DNA of 64,000 nt from Biscogniauxia marginata (taxonomy: Eukaryota > Ascomycota > Sordariomycetes > Xylariales > Xylariaceae), in assembly GCA_022695795.1 (NCBI GenBank), contig MU404100.1, forward strand, positions 186,001 through 250,000. The letters run 5' to 3'. Position numbers and translations under genes: made by a program. The notes under the pieces are model-generated. The model had not been told where the DNA came from. It did no database searches and saw only the letters and a list, made by a program, of their open reading frames with translations. Positions 25,637 to 37,485 of the stretch are shown one piece after another. Numbering within the stretch: the stretch's first letter is position 1; each line of letters opens with the position of its first letter.

Positions 25637-26026
25637 ATGGATGAATTCAATGCCGAGCGCTGGTAAGAAAAGTCCCAGACCTTACTATACCGACTTTAAA
25701 ACACTTGCACACATATCTAGTTTAGTCCGCTAACCGATGACCCATCTCATACCGCAGCCCCGTGTACTCCGTATGTGCCCCTTCTACCGGTCTTAAATGT
25801 CCTACCACATACACAGGCCAATACCTTTACTTCCCAGGCTAACCGATAAAACCCCCCTTGCCCCTCTCCGGGTGTAGTCATTCTTCGGGGCCCTCGGCTG
25901 CGCCGCCTCCATAGTCTTCACGGTATTCGGGGCGTCCTACGGCACGGCCAAGTCGGCCGGGGCCATATTCTCATCGGGTATCATCCGGCCGGAGCGGCTG
26001 ATGCAGAACACGTGTGTTGTCTTCCC

Positions 26027-26057
<31 letters not shown>

Positions 26058-26541
26058 TCCTTCCTTCCTTCCCGTCTCCTTAGTCTATTATTAATAACTT
26101 TACCTCTTATTAACCCTCGATGGCCTAACGATAATCTGAGATAATGACAGGCTATGCGCCATCATGGCGCAGATCCTATCGATATACGGCCTCGTGGCCA
26201 GCGTCATAATCTCGGGGGACCTCATCGAGAAGATGCCGCTGCACATGGGATTCCTGCAGCTCGGCGCCGGCGTCAGCGTCGGCCTGTGCGGGCTCGCGGC
26301 CGGCTTCGCCATCGGGGTCGTGGGGGACGCCGGAGGTTAGTTGCTGTGTTTCCTCACAACCATCATCCCGACTGACAAAAGAAAAAAACCCCTAGTACGG
26401 GCGAGCACGCAGCAGCCACGGCTGTACATCGGCATGGTCCTGATCCTGATCTTCGCCGAGGTCCTGGGCCTGTACGGGGTCATCGTCGGGATCCTGATGC
26501 TGACCAAGTCGAGGTCGAACGTGACCAAGTGCCTATACTGA
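25637..26541 (+). CDS. V-ATPase proteolipid (c-type) subunit, divergent copy
   Basis: Five small exons: 25637-25662, 25758-25770 (13 nt), 25878-26011, 26151-26335, 26396-26541; 504 nt, 167 aa. Introns are 95, 107, 139 and 60 nt with clear CTAAC/CTGAC branch sites. The product has four hydrophobic helices. Helix 1 shows [12 protein letters not shown], the third region [19 protein letters not shown], and helix 4 carries the proton-binding Glu (about E141) in [13 protein letters not shown] after the conserved GDAGVR and QQPRLYIGM. This places it in the Vma3 (c) rather than the Vma11 (c') branch by motif. The helix 1 end and helix 2 ([31 protein letters not shown]) and the C-terminus (NVTKCLY) depart strongly from the usually near-invariant c sequence. 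It would sit in the V0 rotor of vacuolar/endosomal membranes; whether it is an extra paralogue needs the rest of the genome. Confidence 0.88.
26027..26071. repeat. (CTTT)n/(CTTC)n microsatellite in proteolipid intron 3
   Basis: About 45 nt of CTTT units passing into CTTC units inside the 139-nt intron 26012-26150, upstream of its CCTAACG branch site. Length variation could affect splicing of this gene. Confidence 0.85.
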
Positions 26542-27258
26542 CACATCGAATATCTGCATTGTCAGAAAAGAGAAAATATGAGACGGGCGACAAAGGGGGT
26601 ACTTTATACATATATCCTCGAGCATTAATAGGAGGGCGGAAAGGGGGGAAGTTTATAATGTCGTAGGTCGGGACAGTGTAGACAAAGGGGGAAAGTAAAT
26701 ATCAATGCCGTGCCTATCTAACCGTCTATATAACCCCAGAGAATTAAAGATGCATACTCGCACTCGCACTTGCACTTTGCCAAAAACAAGATGACTGACC
26801 CCTAAAAGGGGGCGATTCCCATTGACCCCAACCAACGTATGACTGTTTGTTGACTTAATGTTATTTAGGGAAGAAGAAAAACCCCTTAAACAAAACAAAA
26901 GCCAAAATCATAAATAAGGGGATGTATGTGTTATGAGCCAAAAAAAAAAAAGAAAAAAGAAAAAAGGAGAGCTAAACGTAGATGATAATAATAATAAAGA
27001 AACAGAAGAATGCTTGGGGGTATGCTTCGTTTTTCTCGACTACCTATCCATCCGTATCAAAGTAGTAACACCGTCGCGTGACACCAAACAACGTCCAGGC
27101 CTCGGAAACCCCTTCCCCTTCCCCTTCCCCTCCCCCCTTATGCGCCTAATGAACTCCCGGCCCCGGTGTGCCTTTGCCTACCTACCTAGTAAACCTAGTT
27201 ACCGATCGACCCGGTGGGCCGTAATGCGTGATTGGCCCCTGGACTTCTCTCTTTTTCT
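26542..27258. other. Intergenic between convergent proteolipid and snx41 genes
   Basis: This holds the two 3' flanks. An A-rich low-complexity block (26940-27005, AAAAAGAAAA then AATAATAATAA) and a CCCCTTCCCCTT run at about 27110-27136 are seen. There is no coding signal. Confidence 0.65.
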
Positions 27259-29470
27259 CTACGTCTCGTCGATTTTCTCAACTTCGGCCTTGGCCTCCTC
27301 CCACGTCTCCTTATTCTTTTTCGCCCACTCGATCTGACTCCGGGCGTAGGCAAGCTTGAACCCCCCGGCCGTGTTAGCTAAACAAACATATTCCTTCTCC
27401 GCTTCGAATATGTATCAAGAAAAGTGATAATTGGAATATAGGTCAGCTTACCATGTAACGTTTCAGGTCATCTTCCTTCTCGCTCTGGAATCTCTTGAGA
27501 TCCTGGAGCACGCTTGCGCTGGCATCCTTGACATCCTGTGCTGCCGCCACTTGGGCCTGTTCAAGCTGCTCGATACTCTCCCGAGTCTTGCCAATAGTGT
27601 CGCGCCTGGTTCGTTCGGGGTCGACGTCAGCAACACCCTGAATCGCGTGACGAATCGGACCAAAGATCTTGTTGGTAATAGAGTTGGTGCTGGGCGCCTT
27701 CCTATGTGCCGGACCAGAAGCTGAACGCTCCGGCGCCCCTACCCTTGCCGACGGTGCTGATGAAAAGTCGGCGTGCGTAGGTGGGAAATCCGAATCGATC
27801 GAAGCCGTATCTTCACTACCTTCCCTATGGTGCTGTGTGGACGTTTCTCTCATGCTAGACGATCTTCTGGGTGGATGAACCTGATGAGCCCCACCGATCT
27901 GCTGACTGCTGCTTAGATATTGCTCGATTCGTTTCGCCTCAGCTTCGCTGTTTTCCAGTTGTTCTAGAAGGGCCTTTTTCTTCAGGAGATCATCGTTAGT
28001 CATCTCTTGTTGCACTCTCTTGAGAACCCGATAGCGTAGAACGCTTCTCACAACACTGGCAAACTGCGCATGCTCTCTCATGGGTTCAGCAAAGCTTGCG
28101 CCCAAGGAACTGGAGAGTTCTTCGGTGGCAATGTATGATGAGTCCGCAGCTTGGCCTACCCGCTCGATAGCTGCGGCGAGAGATGGTGATGGTTCCGAGA
28201 GTGCAAATGCATTGAACTTAGCGCCTAGGTCTGAGAGATCTGTTGATAGAGAACTCAGATGGCTCAGTGTGCGACGGTTCACTTTCTCCATGGGACCCGA
28301 CAACGCGTGCTCTAGTTCCTTGATCGAAGCTTCGTAGGCGATAAAATAGGGATCTAACTCCTGTTCGTTCAAATCGTGGGCGTCGGGAGGGAACCGGCGG
28401 AGCACCTGGGAACCGACGACGCTCGAGCTATCAAAGGTAGGTGCTGGCGACGAATTTACTGGTGATTTGAGTTTCGCCGAGGAAGCAGGTATCGGAAGGT
28501 ATGCATGTGCTGGCGTAGGATTTGCTGTATCCAAGGGAGGAGCTTTCATGACTGATTTGGGTATAGACGAAATAGGGTGTGAATGGAGAACCTCGTTCTA
28601 TATTCAAGTTAACGCTACTATTCAGGCAAAATGTCGGTGCGGTAGACTTACCCAGCTGACATTGGGGTCGAGAAATCGCCACAAGACACCGTCGACCAAT
28701 ACCTGTTCCATTTGCCGGCAGCGGTTCAGGAACACAGCGAGCATGCGCTTGCGCAAGTCGATGATCTGCTGATCTTGCTTGGCGTTGGTCGGGTTTGCAG
28801 CGTAGTCGGCCATGGTGTGCTTCTCCGGGATGGGCGGGATGATGAGCGTAGGGTGAAGTCTAGTCAGCGCATCTCGTAATGATGAGAATTCCGAGTAGCG
28901 ACGGCGAACCTCAAGGTCCTGGTGTTCATGTTAGCTAGCGTAAGGAGCTAGAGACGAGGCAAGAAAATACTTACCCCTGTTCTGATCGTATAGACTATAT
29001 ATTTGCCACCGTTTTCGATGCTCTTCCCGGCATCTGTGATTAGGATAGGGAGCTCGGGGTTCTCGTAGAGGATCTGCTCGATGCGACTATCGTATCCTCC
29101 GGGCTTCCTCTTGATCGTGGGCTGACTTCGACTTTGCGCCCCATAGTCATCGTCGCTCCCAGCGTCGCTCGACTGCCGTCCGTAGGTAGGAGGCGGCGGC
29201 GCATCTTCGCTGGTGGAGGAGGGGGTGTTGGGCGTCTCGAAGCGATGCTGGTCTACAAGGTCCCAGTCAGGATCAGAGGCATCAGGGGAGTTGTCCAGCG
29301 CTATGTTTTCCCACATTATGTATCCTTGCTCCAACCGCAGCAAGAAAACGGATATGGCACTTACAGTCGCGAGAGCCCGGAGAGGCGGGATTGGCAGAGG
29401 ACGAAGTTATAGAATCACGACGGTCAAAACTGGTGCCGTAGGGATTGTTGTCTTCCTCGTCGTTCCACAT
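27259..29470 (-). CDS. snx41: Sorting nexin-41 / Atg20
   Basis: Five exons: 29470-29365, 29300-28975, 28918-28652, 28597-27452, 27354-27259; 1941 nt, 646 aa. Introns are 64, 56, 54 and 97 nt. The N-terminus MWNDEEDNNPYGTSFDRRDS is characteristic of fungal Snx41/Atg20. A PX domain spans about residues 108-235 (ILITDAGKS, then IRTGDLEVRRRYSEF and PTLIIPPIPEK), with the RRYSEF phosphoinositide-binding stretch intact across an exon junction. Residues about 270-640 form the BAR-like coiled-coil region, ending in YARSQIEWAKKNKETWEEAK. The family binds PI3P on endosomes, pairs with Snx4, and acts in retrieval of SNAREs and in selective autophagy. It is convergent with the V-ATPase proteolipid gene, its neighbour. 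Confidence 0.93.
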
Positions 29471-30665
29471 GATGAACCAGCTGTTCCCGTGGTAATGGCC
29501 GGGGTTGCTGTTGCTGGAGGTGAATACAATTGCGGCGACTCAGATTTGGATCAGAATGCGATCGAACCGGCGATGCAACATACAAATGACGAGGAGGCGG
29601 GGGTGGGGGAGTGAGATTGGATTAGATGGACTGTTCAGCAGTTGGAGACGGGTCTGGACGATATGTAACGGGAGATTGAACTATGCTGGCATTGTCTTGG
29701 AGCTAAGAGAATGTCCGAAGGGGATTTCTGTTTGGAGGACTGTGGAAGGGATATGCGCTTGCGAAGGAGTGATGTTCACGATTAGAAAAGCTACCGTACC
29801 TATCAGCTACCTTAGGTCTTGGAGAAACTCGGAGCCTTGTGCAAGAGAGACTGCTGCGTCACTCTGTGTGTCTGCGACGCTCGGGCCTTGCCTTACCTTA
29901 CCTACCTAGGTACCTACCTACCTAAAGGTTGCGCGAGCTAGGTCCCATCGGGATCTGCAGGTGAGGCGCAGCAAGTGAGCTGAAGCCATCGTGGCTAGTG
30001 GCCTGTCTACAACTACATAACATGTAGTTAATGTTCTAAAACACCAACTTCCTACCTCATCTTGATCATGTAAATTTCTGACTCTAGGAGGCGAGGTGGA
30101 AATACCTATATACATCGATGGCGGTACACAGTCGTTATCCTTCAGCGTACTTCATATCTTCAAGGTCAGCAGGTACGGAATTAACAGAGGGCATGACAGC
30201 TTCAAAATCTCGGTGCTACACCAGATGCACGGGATGGTTGAGTTTCTTGACGTTTTGCTGATAGCCCGATGCACTACAACCCTGCGGAATTGTTGTGTCA
30301 CGACGGTGAATCTGTCCAGCCCGTGAGACCTGAGCTAAGTGCTGGTTTCTCTTTCACAACGATTACTTATATATGCCGTGAAAGAGTGCCGTTAGACAGT
30401 GACCCTGCTTTTGATACGGCAAGTTTGCTGTCACGGGTACATAGATAAACACAATGTACCAAATTCCTCTTCCATCCATCCATCCATTCATTCCACTGAT
30501 GTCGCCAGTGTACACATTTCCCAACTCGAATCGCCTTCTTAGGACCGAGTGAGTATGCCTGCTCACCAAGCGAACAATCTCAAGAGCAAGCCAACCTTCC
30601 TCACGACCCTGGAGCAAAGCCAGAGATAGCAACGAAAGCGCGTTTCTTTTTGTTTTGGTGTTTAT
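29471..30665. other. Intergenic between snx41 start and U2 RNA gene
   Basis: This is the snx41 promoter side. A dense ACCTTACCTACCTAGGTACC block lies at 29888-29925. The ORF at 29505-29909 is antisense or intergenic with no recognisable domain. Nothing else is supported. Confidence 0.6.
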
Positions 30666-30870
30666 ACGCTGTTTCGCGTCTCCTGGAAGCAGTGTAATAC
30701 CAGGGACACAGTGGAAGCTCGGCCATGGGGCAAGCCCCAGAAAAAGCTCCCGGGGTGAATCGAAAAATAGGTATAACATGAGAAATGAGCCACTGTGTGG
30801 ACTCTTTCAGATATTAAACTGAAAAGAACAGATACTACACTTGATCTAAGCCAGGTTGGCAAAGAGAGCT
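30666..30870 (-). ncRNA. U2 spliceosomal snRNA
   Basis: The minus strand read from 30870 matches the U2 5' region: a stem I variant, then GATCAAGTGTAGTATCTG and the conserved TTCTTTTCAGTTTAATATCTGA (minus-strand reading). The branch-site-pairing GTAGTA is at 30838-30833. An Sm-like ATTTTTCG lies at about 30768-30761. Stem-loop III shows GGGGCTTGCCCC (30738-30727), and stem-loop IV CCTGG...CCAGG (about 30704-30682) encloses TATTACACTGCTT, as in U2. The 5' end is set by alignment to the known U2 start; the 3' end is approximate (within about 10 nt). U2 pairs with the intron branch point in the spliceosome and is normally a Pol II product. ORFs across this interval are spurious. Confidence 0.92.
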
Positions 30871-30920
30871 GGGGGGAGAAGAGAGAAGGCAAAAGGAAAA
30901 GGCGATGATGGAGGAGGGAC

Positions 30921-30930
30921 ATTTATATAA
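30921..30930 (-). promoter_or_regulatory. TATA-like box of the U2 gene
   Basis: TTATATAAAT on the minus strand, about 50-60 nt upstream of the predicted U2 5' end. It is the only strong TATA-like element nearby; assignment is inference from position. Confidence 0.45.
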
Positions 30931-31892
30931 TACCTAACTGAGGGATGACTGATTGGGTGGGTCCCATGGGCTATTCCCGATTGGGATAAACTTTAAACTT
31001 CCGTACCGCAGGTTTCTGATTGGTTCAACCTGCTTATAGGCGAATCCTTAAGGTAATATGGACCTACTAATATGCACCTATTCGAATATCGCCATTCAAG
31101 CTCTCATTCATTAATTGATAAAAGGTGCTACCTATTGTTCCTCGTCCCGGGCCAATCAACGACAGGAATGCATGGGCCCAGCGAATATCATCATACCAAC
31201 ATGCACCTACCTCCTGCAGGCCAAGAGCCATAGAAACAGAAAACGTATTTGGTTTGGTGGGGACTGCGTTTCGAGACAGCGTCTCCGGATCCAGATCAGA
31301 AGTTTAAACATCCCCCCGAAACTACCTAAAATACTACAAGTATGGATCTCCGTGATAAACAACCTACCGACAACCTACCTTACCTTACTCATCTTGGGTG
31401 CCGATATCTGATGCGACCTTGATGTTAGTAACAAGAGGTTTCGTGTGGTAGTTACATGTACTAAGTTTTGGTGCACCCTAACTAGAGAATAGTTCATTAG
31501 GAGGTACCTATATTCTTAATGATTCGAAGAAGAACACCGTTGACCTTCTCTAGGAATGATGCAGGTTCAATGCATCGACGCGTTTCTCGTGAGAGATGGT
31601 ATCATGTAAATATCCCCTTCGTGCACGGGATGGATCCTAAACCGTGAACCTCCTTTACTGTAACCTGCCATAAAACTGAGCATCAAATCAACCCCGTCCC
31701 TCTTGGCAATGTACCGCGCAGTCCCACCACGACCTTTAGAAACTGTACCGTCAACCGTATTTGAAATTCTAGTTATGAGAAACCAGTTCCATGAGTGTGG
31801 ACGTTGGTCCATCTCTAATGCATATAAAAACCACCGTGGTTTACCTTGAACTCCGAAGAATGCTATTTTGTTTTACTGGGTTTACGCCTGAT
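30931..31892. other. Intergenic between U2 gene and transporter 3' end
   Basis: Short unremarkable ORFs only. CCTACC/GGTACC-type motifs occur at 31372-31390 and 31502-31510. The left part is the U2 promoter side, the right part the 3' flank of the transporter gene. Confidence 0.6.
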
Positions 31893-33242
31893 CTATCCGG
31901 ACCTTTGCGTTGCATGCCGAAGCATTACAACTGAATACCTGGGACTCGGTTAGTCGCGCTACTATCGGATTGGAAATCGGGAGTAAACCTACAAGATTAT
32001 ACCGCCTATAGCAATGAAGACACCTATGATCGATTTGTCTCCCACTGATCTGCCAGATGTGATCCATCCTAGTGCAACTATGAGGCACGTCTTCAGGTGC
32101 CCGACAACCGTACTCGAGACTGGGCCAGTCTGGCCGACAATGAAAAACTGGGAGAGGTTGATCAATGCAGCGAACCCGCCGGACTTGAAAACCGTTAGTA
32201 GTGATCCTAGTTGGAAGGGGTTAACCACACCAACTCACCATTAATATCATAAGCCATCGACTAACTGGCACCTCTGACCAAGTGGGAAATACATCAACGA
32301 AGGGAATGACATAGAGGAGAAGGAATGCGGAAACAGGAGCTTGGTTGTAAAGCAGTTGCATGCTTGACACCTGAAGCTTTCGCTGGTAACTCTTGATCCA
32401 TACTGTATATAACGAAGAAGCAAAGATACCACTGAATGCGAATATCACACCCAAGCTCGAGGTTGTCTTGACGTTGGTGTCGTCTGTCGGAAGCGAGTCG
32501 TAATAAGAGACCATGCCGACCCCAAAACAAGCAGGCACAAGGGCAAGAATCGCATTCCGAGGCAACGTGGCCTTGTACAACACGAAGTCCATGGTGGCCA
32601 CGGTGGGCGTGAGTAATATGCGCGCCACCTGGTAAAACGTGACGGAGGAGAATGCCAGAGACAGGTTCGGCAGAATGACGTTGAGCGCCATAGCGACGGA
32701 GAGGGGGATGATCTCGCGGATGGTGATTCGTCGGGGTACGAAGTAGGCGAAGCGAGGTCGCGATAGCGTGTATAGGAGAAGCCAGGTCATGAAGAAGTGG
32801 AAGGCGGCGAAGGTCAGCTGCGCAAGCTTCAGTGACGAGTCGGAGAAGATGGCCTTGTTCGTGAAGACCTGGTGGACAATAGTTAGCTGCGCCCGCCGTG
32901 TTGCGACACACCGACACTGCGACAAGCAGAGGTAGGTAGACATACGATGCCGATGGTGGCTAGAGTGTTGACCACTATCCAGAACACAGCCCAGACGAAT
33001 TTACTCTTAGGTTCGCCATTCTCGGCTGGCGGGCCGTCTTCGTCCTTCTGTAGCAATCCGTCGCCCTCGCCGCTGCGCCTAGAATTGCCGTCGTCGACGG
33101 CGGTATGCTGAGACAAGCCGTCATTATCTAAGCCGTCGTCTATGTAGTCAAAGCTATGCAGCCTCTGCCTCTCGGTCGGACCTTCGGTCGAAGACGAAGC
33201 TCTTAGTGTAGGTTGCTCGCCATGACTACTCGCGGATGCCAT
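31893..33242 (-). CDS. Triose-phosphate/nucleotide-sugar transporter family protein
   Basis: Four exons: 33242-32946, 32868-32239, 32183-31993, 31938-31893; 1164 nt, 387 aa. Introns are 77, 55 and 54 nt with GTATGT, GTGAGT and GTAGGT donors and CTAAC branch sites. Residues 1-80 are hydrophilic and acidic (cytosolic tail). About ten hydrophobic helices follow, starting FVWAVFWIVVNTLATIGIVF, with family signatures TNKAIF, FFIVGQTGPVSSTVVGHLKT and GDKSIIGVFIAIGGIILYS. This is the drug/metabolite-transporter clan, TPT/SLC35E-like branch, which in fungi usually resides in Golgi or ER. The substrate cannot be told from sequence. The last 46-nt exon supplies the end of the final helix and the stop, so the ORF stop at the exon 3 end is an artefact. 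Confidence 0.87.
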
Positions 33243-34460
33243 CTCGAGTCACAGTGGACATAGGGGGCGGTCGGGCTTGGTGAGACGTGTGATGGAAGAC
33301 GCGGTGGGTCAGAAAGCCGGATGTTCGTTCGAGATGCTAGGTGGGCATCGAATCGCTACGAGCTAGTGTGGTGATGAGCAGAAGGGTGTAAGTGTGACCG
33401 GGAGATATAAGGACTGGACAGCCGTGGCAATGAGGCGACGGCCAAGGGGTGGTGGGAGGAGTGGTGGGAGGAGTGGTGAGGAAGGGTTTCGCGACAGGGC
33501 GAGTCTGTCTAGGTGTGCAGTTGTTAGGTTCAATGTTGGCTTTGGAAAATGTTTAAGTTGTTTGGATAATTGACTAGACGGGTTTAATGGGCGGAATTGG
33601 GCAGGTGGGGGAATTGAATAGGATATTTTAACCGTCCGTTATGCCTACTACCAACTAGGGCACTTGTACTTCGTACATGCATGTACTAAATGCATCTGAT
33701 ATAGGTAGCGTTGGTAGGATGGGAATGCGGCTGGGCTTATTTACGGCGCGGAATCTGCCCAATTATTCTATTAGACGTTGCCGAAGAGCCGATTATCTGT
33801 TGGTGTAGCCCTATGCCCATAGGATGACAACTAGATGCAGAAGCCACAGGCGAATCTGTGCCGAGAAGAAGTGGCCTGCTTTGTCCGTGCCTTATCTCGC
33901 AGGTCTCAGCCAAGTGCGCTATGAGGATGGTATAACAAAGGTGTACGCGTACAGAGAGAACTGTGACTGGGTAACATAAATCTGTGCATGCGTTACGGTT
34001 CGATGAACGTACATAGTGTAACTCTGGAGCAACACTTGAGGAACCTGGGGCGGCGGGGATTTCACCATCATCCTTGTCATGGTGTGAGATCTTATGGCTG
34101 GCCCTGCTGATAATTTTATAGTTTTACAGCAGTGTACCAGCTAATTCGCCCATACATGCATACCTATGTCTCGCAGGTGAGGATGTATTCGATGTATACA
34201 CGTAAGATCTTATCTGTTAGGTAGCCCGGGTAAAACCACACACATACAACTATCAAACAACAGTCAGGTTTACTGTACCCTGTAAGTCATATGTGTCGCT
34301 CTTGCATTGAATCTGAGATCTCGTCGTTAGTTTTGGACTTATAGCAATATTGCTTTGTTGAATCAGGCTCAGTTGGTTTATTATCGTGAGAGGAACCATG
34401 TTCGCAGCTTATCAAGGTTGCATCTTCAGCCCAAGCCTTGCCAGGGGTCAGTTTTGTATG

Positions 34461-34500
34461 TAGGTACCTACCCATACATACTTGGGAGGTAGGTACCTAA
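34461..34500. repeat. Inverted repeat of TAGGTACCTACC
   Basis: A left arm TAGGTACCTACC and a right arm GGTAGGTACCTA are separated by 16 nt. Each arm is itself centred on the palindrome TAGGTACCTA. It is one of the clearest examples of the dispersed intergenic motif. Confidence 0.6.
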
Positions 34501-36117
34501 GGCACTGTAATCAGGTCGCCGGTGGTTGATTGGAGGCTGACAGGTGGCAGTCCGGGTGGGGTATCTTTGTTGCTGGAGGACGTCAGCTGCAAAGTCTCGG
34601 GTGGTCCCGAAGTTCTTCTACCTATATCCTCCAAGTCAACTTCAACATCACCACGTAAACATCGTCCAGACTACCTAGCCTTCGCGATGGTGTATATTCC
34701 AGTATAACGACTTGTTTCACTACTATTAACAGGTAACCGCGCTCACGGTACGGCGGGCACACCAACTTCCTACGGGAAGAACAACACGAAGTATATCCTT
34801 CGGGTGGCTTAATCTAGCATCACAACCCTACTCCGATCCTCGATGAAAAGATGAGATGATGAGATAAATTGGTCCAATCCTTAGGGAGTCACAAAATCAG
34901 CCCTTTTTATCCTTCGCGTCTACCCCTCAATCAGACGCTTATTCAAGCTCGCTCTTTACGAGCATATCCAAACAGGATACGGAGGCTAGGGAGACACTAT
35001 CTTCCACAAAATAAAAACCACTAGAAAGTTAGACTATGCTTAGGTAGGTCAGCACTCATGCGCCCAGACACACACACACCTCTACATAATGTATGTCGTT
35101 TTGACTATATGTACATCGTGGTGGCGACAAGTAGACTAAGGTTGGATACCCTAACAATCTGACGATACCATGCCACGTCGGAACCGTGATCGGGCTATTC
35201 CGCGAAGAAATGCTGGCAGATCAATGGCAGGAGACCCTTTTTGGAACTATTGAGTTACTTCTTCGCTTTCGACCTGTTTTTCGAGGCCGGGCCCGTCTAT
35301 AGTGAAGGTAGAAGAGTTCCCAGCTACTAGGCCTTTGTATACCTAGGTATAAATATGGCTAAAAACGACGATTACAACAGCAGCATATATTAATAAATTA
35401 CCTCAAAAGATGAGACGGTGCATATGTTTTTATATGCGGGTAAATATATGTATATAGAGACATGTGGTATCTGAGCACAACGTAGTTGGACTTTTTTGAT
35501 TTCGTCAGAAATCTATATAAACTATCACCTCTCTGAAGGTATTCAACCCATAGGTACCTAAGGTATCATCTCTGATGAGGTACCTTATGTTTGACAACTC
35601 TTTCCCCCTTCTCGCGCCTGTGGCAGTCTCGGTTTCTAGCTTTGGTACGACGAGCAGAACCGAGTGTTCACGTGCTACGTAACCTAAGTCAGGGGCAACT
35701 TTGCTAGAAATCAAATGGCAAGTTACCTACACTACAAAATATGAAAGCCCGCGGTGGGCCGTAATTTGTTCATTATACGACATATACTAACCTGATAAGA
35801 AGGGAAAATCGATCGTATAGAATGATGGAGAAGGAAGCGGCCGTGGGAGTGCCGTTTTCCCGGTACGAGCGCTTGGCAGTTGAAGATCTTTCTATCCTCT
35901 GACCGAGCCCAGCATCTTGGCAAGAATGCGTGATTCCCAAACAATTCTGAAATACTGCATCCCGGTCAGGCCATTGGCCCCGGTCAATCTCCAGAAAACC
36001 AGACGCCAGCATAAGCCATACTTGTGGACGGAAATTCGGCGAGGCTATTTGGGATGGATATTGGAAGTGTTTGGCGTTCAACTTTGTCAATCACCTGCTC
36101 AACATCCATTCTATCAA

Positions 36118-36155
36118 CTTAGGTAGGTACCTTTAGTAGGTAGGTACCTATATGT
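36118..36155. repeat. Tandem TAGGTAGGTACC units
   Basis: TTAGGTAGGTACCTTT and AGTAGGTAGGTACCTAT occur back to back, two copies of the dispersed motif in the same orientation. Confidence 0.6.
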
Positions 36156-37485
36156 ATCTATCCGGTTGTTAGATGCAGTGAATGGACATTTTAGCTCCAA
36201 TTGTTAGTTGTCAAAGGTGCCTTTCCTATCTAGGTATGTGCCTATTACACTAGGTACACTTAGGTATGCGGCAGGTAAGGTTCTGACGTTTAAGCACGAT
36301 ACTAGTGTGATGTAACTAGAAACATAGGTAGGAGGTCCCTAAGGTAAGTAGATGTGATCTACTGTCGAGCTTACATATTTTAGTATACATGATACGAGGA
36401 GCACTATATAAGGATACTCTTCCTCTGAACGGGTCAATTATTCTTAGATACTATTTTTGGGTAAGGTATGACATTTAATTGATAAAGGAAAGAGCCTTAC
36501 CTTGGGAGAAAAAAAAGGAAAAAGGAAAGGCATTTAATTTGTTTGCAACAGCTTTTAATAAGATACCTTGTTGGTATGTACATGCATCTGGAGGTATATG
36601 TACGACGAGGTAGGTACATACATACCTTGGTAACCTACCTCACTTACCCTAGGTACCTAAGATAGGTAAGCTGATGTGGGGCCACATGTCTTGGCCCGTA
36701 CATACATGTAGCCAGTCAACTCAAGTTTCCTCTGTCATCGCTGATTGAATCGCAACATATTCACCTACCTATGTAACATGACAGACAAACTAAAGGTGGT
36801 CTCTCATTTTATATTCGCTTCAGCCGCTCGCTCATCCTTTACAACAACCTAGTCGACAATCACACTCCTTTGGCACCGACTACATGTAGGTTAGACTGGC
36901 CTGTCACATGTGGAATACAGTATCCCCATACCGTATTGGTCCACTCTCGTTGCGCAGGCATTCCCGGCGAGAAAACAAAAACTACCTTGGCCACTACGTA
37001 ACGCCGTCTCTTCCTGACCGTTAATCCGTACGTTGCAAAGCCAATCCGCCACGCGATACCTAATAAGACACTGCCGAACCTACCAATGTTACTTTCAGAA
37101 TCCCTTCATTTCTGATCTCCCGCACTAGCGTTGAACGACTCGAGACCGACTGTCTTTGTCTTGCGTCGAGGTGTGCGAGTTGCAAGGCTGCGCTTCGAAA
37201 CTGAGCACCGACAATTTGGACATCTGTCCCTCCACCACCACCCCTGACGTTTATTCTGTTCTGTCCGGCGCAGACGCGATCTTCAGTGGAAGATTTCAGA
37301 GAAGGGGCAGGCCTCTGCACGCTCAACTGAAAAGAGAGCCTGCTCTTTTGATAATCCATAATCCATAATACCCCGTGTTATCTCTTTGTTTGGAATCCTT
37401 CCTTTTCAAAGTTCCCGCTCCTTGTTCAGATCTTTCGCTTCCGGAAACACCAATTGGCGAAACACCGGCTAAAGAGCCTCCGATT

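Larger units (their letters stand above)
33243..37485. other. Long divergent intergenic region rich in TAGGTACC motifs
   Basis: 4.2 kb between the transporter and dehydratase starts. No coding signal is convincing: ORFs at 34287-34707, 35505-36126 and 37060-37368 are short, lack domains and overlap in antisense. The region is unusually dense in TAGGTA/TACCTA/GGTACC tetrads (34461-34500, 35340, 35551-35585, 36118-36155, 36230-36265, 36330-36345, 36608-36672). From 36800 to 37480 the sequence becomes C/T-rich, as in a promoter and leader of the plus-strand gene. Confidence 0.6.

Noticed and set aside
30662..30922. Minus-strand 86-codon ORF
   Set aside because: It lies across the U2 snRNA gene; RNA conservation explains the sequence better than coding.
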